A stretch of DNA of 17,123 nt from an uncultured Spirochaetota bacterium (GTDB taxonomy: Bacteria; Spirochaetota; UBA4802; UBA5368), in the NCBI GenBank assembly GCA_937864375.1, contig CALMJO010000240.1:1-17123 (forward strand). The letters are read 5' to 3'. This document shows, in pieces, positions 13,879 through 17,123 of the stretch. Every line of letters begins with the position of its first letter. The stretch's first letter is position 1. The notes beneath the pieces are model-generated. The model did not search any database, was not told the origin of the DNA, and saw only the letters and a program-made list of their open reading frames with translations. Position numbers and translations under genes: made by a program.

Positions 13879-16794
13879 TCATTCCACCACCGCAAGTGAC
13901 TTCACGGTAAGCGACACCGCCCCCATGTCGTTCTCCACGCGTCCGCTTATGACGTACGGCCGCTCGGCGATGAGCGATTCGGAGAAGGTGCCGCAGGCCT
14001 CCGGGAAGAACACCGTCTCGAAGATCCCGGTCTCGTCCTCGAAGCTCACGAACTCCATGGGCTGGCCCGACGCGGCGAGGATGGTCTTGCGCGTAACGAG
14101 CCAGCCGGTGATCCGCACCTCCCTGCCCGTGAGCCCCGCCAGGTCCCGGGCGCGCACGGCGCTCCTCCCGCCCATCTTTTTCTCCCAGAGGACAAGCGGG
14201 TGCCCGGCGCAGAGGAAGCCCAGCCGTCCGTACTCCTGCTCCAGGAGCTCCTGCGGCGAGGGGGCCCTCCGGGCCTTCGCGGGCGGGGGAGCCTCCTCGA
14301 AGAGGGACGCCTCCCGTGCCGGGAGCGCGGCGTCCACCGGGCAGAGCGCCCAGAGCTGCTCGGCGCGGTTCCTGCCGCCGGCAATGGAGTCCAGCGCCCC
14401 GCAGGCGACGAGCGCCTCGGCGTCCGTGGGGGGGACGTTCACGCGGCGCGCGAGGTCTTCTATGGAAGAAAAGCCGCCGTGCGCCGCGCGCTCCCTGAGG
14501 ATCGAGCCGATGGTCCGGGCAGTGAGGCGCGCCACCGCCATGAGGCCCGTTCGGACCTCGCTCCCCTTCCCCGTGTACTCCAGGCGGCTCGCGTTCACGT
14601 CCGGCGGGAGCACCGCGAGGCCCAGGCGGCGCGCCTCGCTCACGTAGGCGGACGCGGTGTAGAAGCCGCCGCCGTTGGAGAGGACCGCCGCCATGAACGC
14701 CGCCGGGTGGTGGCGCTTGAGCCACGCCGACTGGAACGACACCATCGCGTACGACGCCGAGTGCGGCTTGCAGAACGAGTAGCCGTCAAATGACTGGATC
14801 ATCTCCCAGATCTTTTCCACGGTCGCGGTGTCGACGCCGCGATGCTCGGCCCCCGCGAAAAATTCCTCGCGGTACGCGGCGAGCTTCTCCTCGCGGTTGC
14901 GCTTCGTGAGGATCTTCCTGAGGCCGTCGGCGTGCGCGGGGGAAAAGCCGGCGAGCGCGACCGCGACCTTCGAGACGTCCTCCTGGTAGACCATGATCCC
15001 GTAGGTCTCGCGGAGGATGTGGTCGAGCACCGGGTGTAGGGGCTCGTAAGGCTGGCCGTGCAGGCGCTTCACGTACGCGCGGATGAACTTGTTCGCCGCG
15101 GGGCGTATAATGGAAGAATGTATGACGAGGTGCGCGAAGTCTCCCCTGCCGGTCTTCTTCTGGAGCTGGCGCATGGCGGGCGATTCCACGTAAAACACCC
15201 CCATGCTCTCCCCGCGCGCCAGGAGCTCCCGGGTGCCGGGATCGTCCATGGGCCGCCAGCGCGCCCGGTCCGGCGCGGTTCCCTCTTCCTCCAGGCTCGC
15301 GACGGCGTCCCGCACCACCGCGAGCGAGCGGTTGCCCAGGAGGTCGATCTTCACGAAGCCGGCCCGCTCGGCGTCGTCCTTGTCCCAGGTGATGATGGGC
15401 ACGCCCTTGGCCGCGCGCTCCACGGGGGCGTAGCGGCGCACGGGGCGCGGCGTAATGACGATCCCGCCCACGTGCACGCCCAGGTGGCGCGGGAAGCCCG
15501 TTATGCGCGATGCCGCGGTGAGTATCCTGTGCCAGGCCTCGTCCAGGCGAGCGCTCTGCCGCGCGCGCCGGAAGAAGCCCCGCTCGAATCCGGAGATCTC
15601 GGAGTCGGGCATGCCGTGGGCGCGCGCCGTTTCGCGGAGCGCCGCGCGCGCCTGGAAGTGCACGCTCGTGCACACCATGGCCGAGTGCTCCCTCCCGTGG
15701 CGCTCCATCACCCGGTCAATGACGGCGTCGCGCTCGTCCCAGGCGAAGTCGAGGTCGATGTCGGGGGGGTCGCTCCGGTCCGGGTTCAGGAAGCGCTCGA
15801 AGTAGAGGTCGTGCTCCAGGGGGTCCACGTTGGTGATCCCCAGGGAGTAGGCGACCACGCTCGCCGCCGCGCTCCCGCGCCCGCAGATGCGCGAGGCGAG
15901 CTTCGCGATGTCGGCGACGACGAGGAAGTAGGGGGCGAAGCCCTTCCCGGTGATGATCGCGAGCTCGTACTCGATGCGCTCGAGCGCGGTGTCCGACAGT
16001 TCCCCGTAGCGCGCCTGCGCCCCGTCCAGGGTGCGCTCCCTCAGGGCGCGCGCCGCGTCCATTCCCCCGGGCTCGCCGTAGGCCGGGAATATCCATCCGT
16101 CAAAAATCTCCCTGAACCCGCAGCGCTCGGAGAGCGCCTCCGCGTTGCGCATGGACCCCGGGAATGCGTCATAAGCCCTCGCGGCTTCATCCGGGGGGAC
16201 CAGGAGCGAAGCGGCAGGGGCCATGTCCCCCGGCTCCACCTGGTGCACGGTGACGTTACGCGCAATTGCGCGAAGCACCCGGTGGACGCCGGGGTCGCTC
16301 CCGTCCAGGAACACTGCCTCTCCCGCCGCGACGACCGGGAGCCCCAGGGCGCGCGCGTCCCGCGCGGCGCGCATTGAGCCCGGCATGATGCGTGCAGACA
16401 AATCCTCCACCCGGCCGGCGAGCCCCTTTAAAAGCGCGGCCGAGTCGGTCACCACGGCCAGGCCGCCTGAAAGCCGCGCGAGGGCGTCCTGCATGACGAA
16501 GCCCTCGTCCATCATCCTCAATGTGATGAGCTCCGTGAGGTTCATAAACCCTTCCCGCGTCTTCGCGTAGAGGAGCACGCTCTCCCCCCGGTGGCGAAGC
16601 TCGGATCCAATAACGGGGCGCACGCCGTGGCGCGCGCAGGCGTCCAGGAACTCGAAGACGCCGTAGAGGTTGTTCATGTCCGTGAGCGCGAGGGAGCGGT
16701 AGCCCATTTCCGCCGCGGCGGCGACGAGCGCGCCCACCGGCCGCGTCCCGTAATGGAGCGAGAAGTTGGACCTGAGCGCGAGCTGCGTGTTCAC
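13879..16794 (-). CDS. dnaE2: DnaE2-like error-prone DNA polymerase (C-family)
   Basis: A 971-residue C-family polymerase of the DnaE2/ImuC type, which performs mutagenic lesion bypass. Its N-terminal PHP domain (about 5-230) begins LALRSNFSLHYG and ALTDMNNLYG, the DnaE2 pattern without the usual HxH and DH metal ligands. The polymerase core is intact: PDIDLDF with D347 and D349, the third Asp D484 in FVKIDLLG, FPRHLGVHVGG (434-444), YGIMVYQEDV, and SFCKPHSASYAMVSFQSAWLK. A helix-hairpin-helix region and a C-terminal OB-fold follow. The start is a GTG that overlaps the stop of the upstream Y-family gene (GTGA) and has GGGGGG-AA before it. The chain is slightly short for DnaE2. It probably works with the coupled Y-family polymerase under DNA damage. 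Confidence 0.87.
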   Translation of the reverse strand: MNTQLALRSNFSLHYGTRPVGALVAAAAEMGYRSLALTDMNNLYGVFEFLDACARHGVRPVIGSELRHRGESVLLYAKTREGFMNLTELITLRMMDEGFVMQDALARLSGGLAVVTDSAALLKGLAGRVEDLSARIMPGSMRAARDARALGLPVVAAGEAVFLDGSDPGVHRVLRAIARNVTVHQVEPGDMAPAASLLVPPDEAARAYDAFPGSMRNAEALSERCGFREIFDGWIFPAYGEPGGMDAARALRERTLDGAQARYGELSDTALERIEYELAIITGKGFAPYFLVVADIAKLASRICGRGSAAASVVAYSLGITNVDPLEHDLYFERFLNPDRSDPPDIDLDFAWDERDAVIDRVMERHGREHSAMVCTSVHFQARAALRETARAHGMPDSEISGFERGFFRRARQSARLDEAWHRILTAASRITGFPRHLGVHVGGIVITPRPVRRYAPVERAAKGVPIITWDKDDAERAGFVKIDLLGNRSLAVVRDAVASLEEEGTAPDRARWRPMDDPGTRELLARGESMGVFYVESPAMRQLQKKTGRGDFAHLVIHSSIIRPAANKFIRAYVKRLHGQPYEPLHPVLDHILRETYGIMVYQEDVSKVAVALAGFSPAHADGLRKILTKRNREEKLAAYREEFFAGAEHRGVDTATVEKIWEMIQSFDGYSFCKPHSASYAMVSFQSAWLKRHHPAAFMAAVLSNGGGFYTASAYVSEARRLGLAVLPPDVNASRLEYTGKGSEVRTGLMAVARLTARTIGSILRERAAHGGFSSIEDLARRVNVPPTDAEALVACGALDSIAGGRNRAEQLWALCPVDAALPAREASLFEEAPPPAKARRAPSPQELLEQEYGRLGFLCAGHPLVLWEKKMGGRSAVRARDLAGLTGREVRITGWLVTRKTILAASGQPMEFVSFEDETGIFETVFFPEACGTFSESLIAERPYVISGRVENDMGAVSLTVKSLAVVE

Positions 16795-17123
16795 GGCGTT
16801 CCCCCCGCGAGCGAGGCCCCGCTCACGAGCGCCTCCCGCCCGTAGCGCCGCCGGACGTCGTCGATCGCGTGCTGCAGCGCCCGGACCTTCGCGCGCTCCG
16901 GCGGCGTGAAGAGGTCCAGCTGCGCGGCGGCGGGCGCGAGGTGCGCGAGGGCGAGCCTCATTTTGCGGAGCCTCACGCGCCGCGCGAGACCGCGCTCCAG
17001 GAGCGCGCGGGCGGCCGCCGTGAGGTCGCGGTCGGAGTCCTCGCCGGGGAAGAGCGGCGCGGCGAAGCACGCGCGCTTCCCGTCGGTGTAGACGATCTCC
17101 AGCTCCATGCGCGAGGAATCGAG
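16791..17123 (-). CDS. Y-family DNA polymerase (ImuB/DinB-like), C-terminal part
   Basis: The last 110 residues of a gene that enters from the right edge. The frame is open to the edge, so the ATG at 17108 is internal. The sequence matches the little-finger domain and tail of Y-family polymerases: VRLRKMRLALAHLAP, then QLDLF, a beta-clamp binding motif, then RALQHAIDDVRRRYGREAL. The catalytic palm is outside the window, so I cannot tell an active DinB/UmuC-type enzyme from an inactive ImuB. Its GTGA overlap with the DnaE2-like gene favours ImuB of an ImuA-ImuB-DnaE2 cassette, in which ImuB recruits the polymerase to the clamp. Confidence 0.8.
   Translation of the reverse strand, partial: LDSSRMELEIVYTDGKRACFAAPLFPGEDSDRDLTAAARALLERGLARRVRLRKMRLALAHLAPAAAQLDLFTPPERAKVRALQHAIDDVRRRYGREALVSGASLAGGTP

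Overview
The window is from a GC-rich (roughly 60-65 %) diderm bacterium. The evidence for an outer membrane is direct: a TolC-type efflux channel, an Omp85-type barrel ending in phenylalanine, an RND pump and a lipoprotein. The fused HMG-CoA-synthase-like/DUF35 protein beside an SCP2-type thiolase and split MaoC subunits is a combination I associate with Desulfobacterota-like and related anaerobic lineages, and Spirochaetota is also possible. The phylum cannot be fixed from this sequence alone. There are no rRNA or tRNA genes, no transposase and no CRISPR array.

Layout. (1) 1-3266, minus strand: a tight four-gene CoA-thioester operon. In transcription order it holds an HMG-CoA-synthase-like/DUF35 fusion, a thiolase, a MaoC-like subunit without its catalytic His, and the start of a second MaoC-like gene that leaves the window. 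(2) 3267-3681: divergent intergenic region with a perfect 9-bp inverted repeat and one fragment of a dispersed repeat. (3) 3682-4521, plus: a secreted lipoprotein with SGNH-hydrolase-like motifs. (4) 4544-10614, minus: an export operon of an Omp85-type barrel without POTRA domains, an RND transporter, a 74-residue mini-protein and a TolC-family channel. No periplasmic adaptor gene is present. (5) 10615-10917: AT-rich divergent control region. (6) 10918-12453, plus: an acyl-CoA synthetase with a hairpin terminator. (7) 12700-13200, plus: a secreted TlpA/ResA-type thioredoxin. (8) 13204-13859: three tandem copies of a ~223-bp non-coding repeat between convergent genes. (9) 13879-17123, minus: a DnaE2-like error-prone polymerase coupled by a GTGA overlap to the C-terminal part of a Y-family polymerase, together resembling an ImuB-DnaE2 mutagenesis cassette.

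The most distinctive observation is the 74-residue gene between the pump and the channel. It looks like the product of a 221-bp tandem duplication across the pump/channel gene junction. It begins like the channel protein for about 7 residues, then continues as a gapless 67-residue diverged copy of the pump's last transmembrane helix and tail, and both of its ends reproduce the same ATGA stop/start overlap. The second is the ~223-bp repeat family, present as a tandem array at 13204-13859 and as a ~48-bp fragment about 10 kb away in a promoter region.

Both the condensation operon and the acyl-CoA synthetase handle acyl-CoA thioesters, so this neighbourhood may modify or degrade unusual acids. 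The substrate cannot be read from the sequence.
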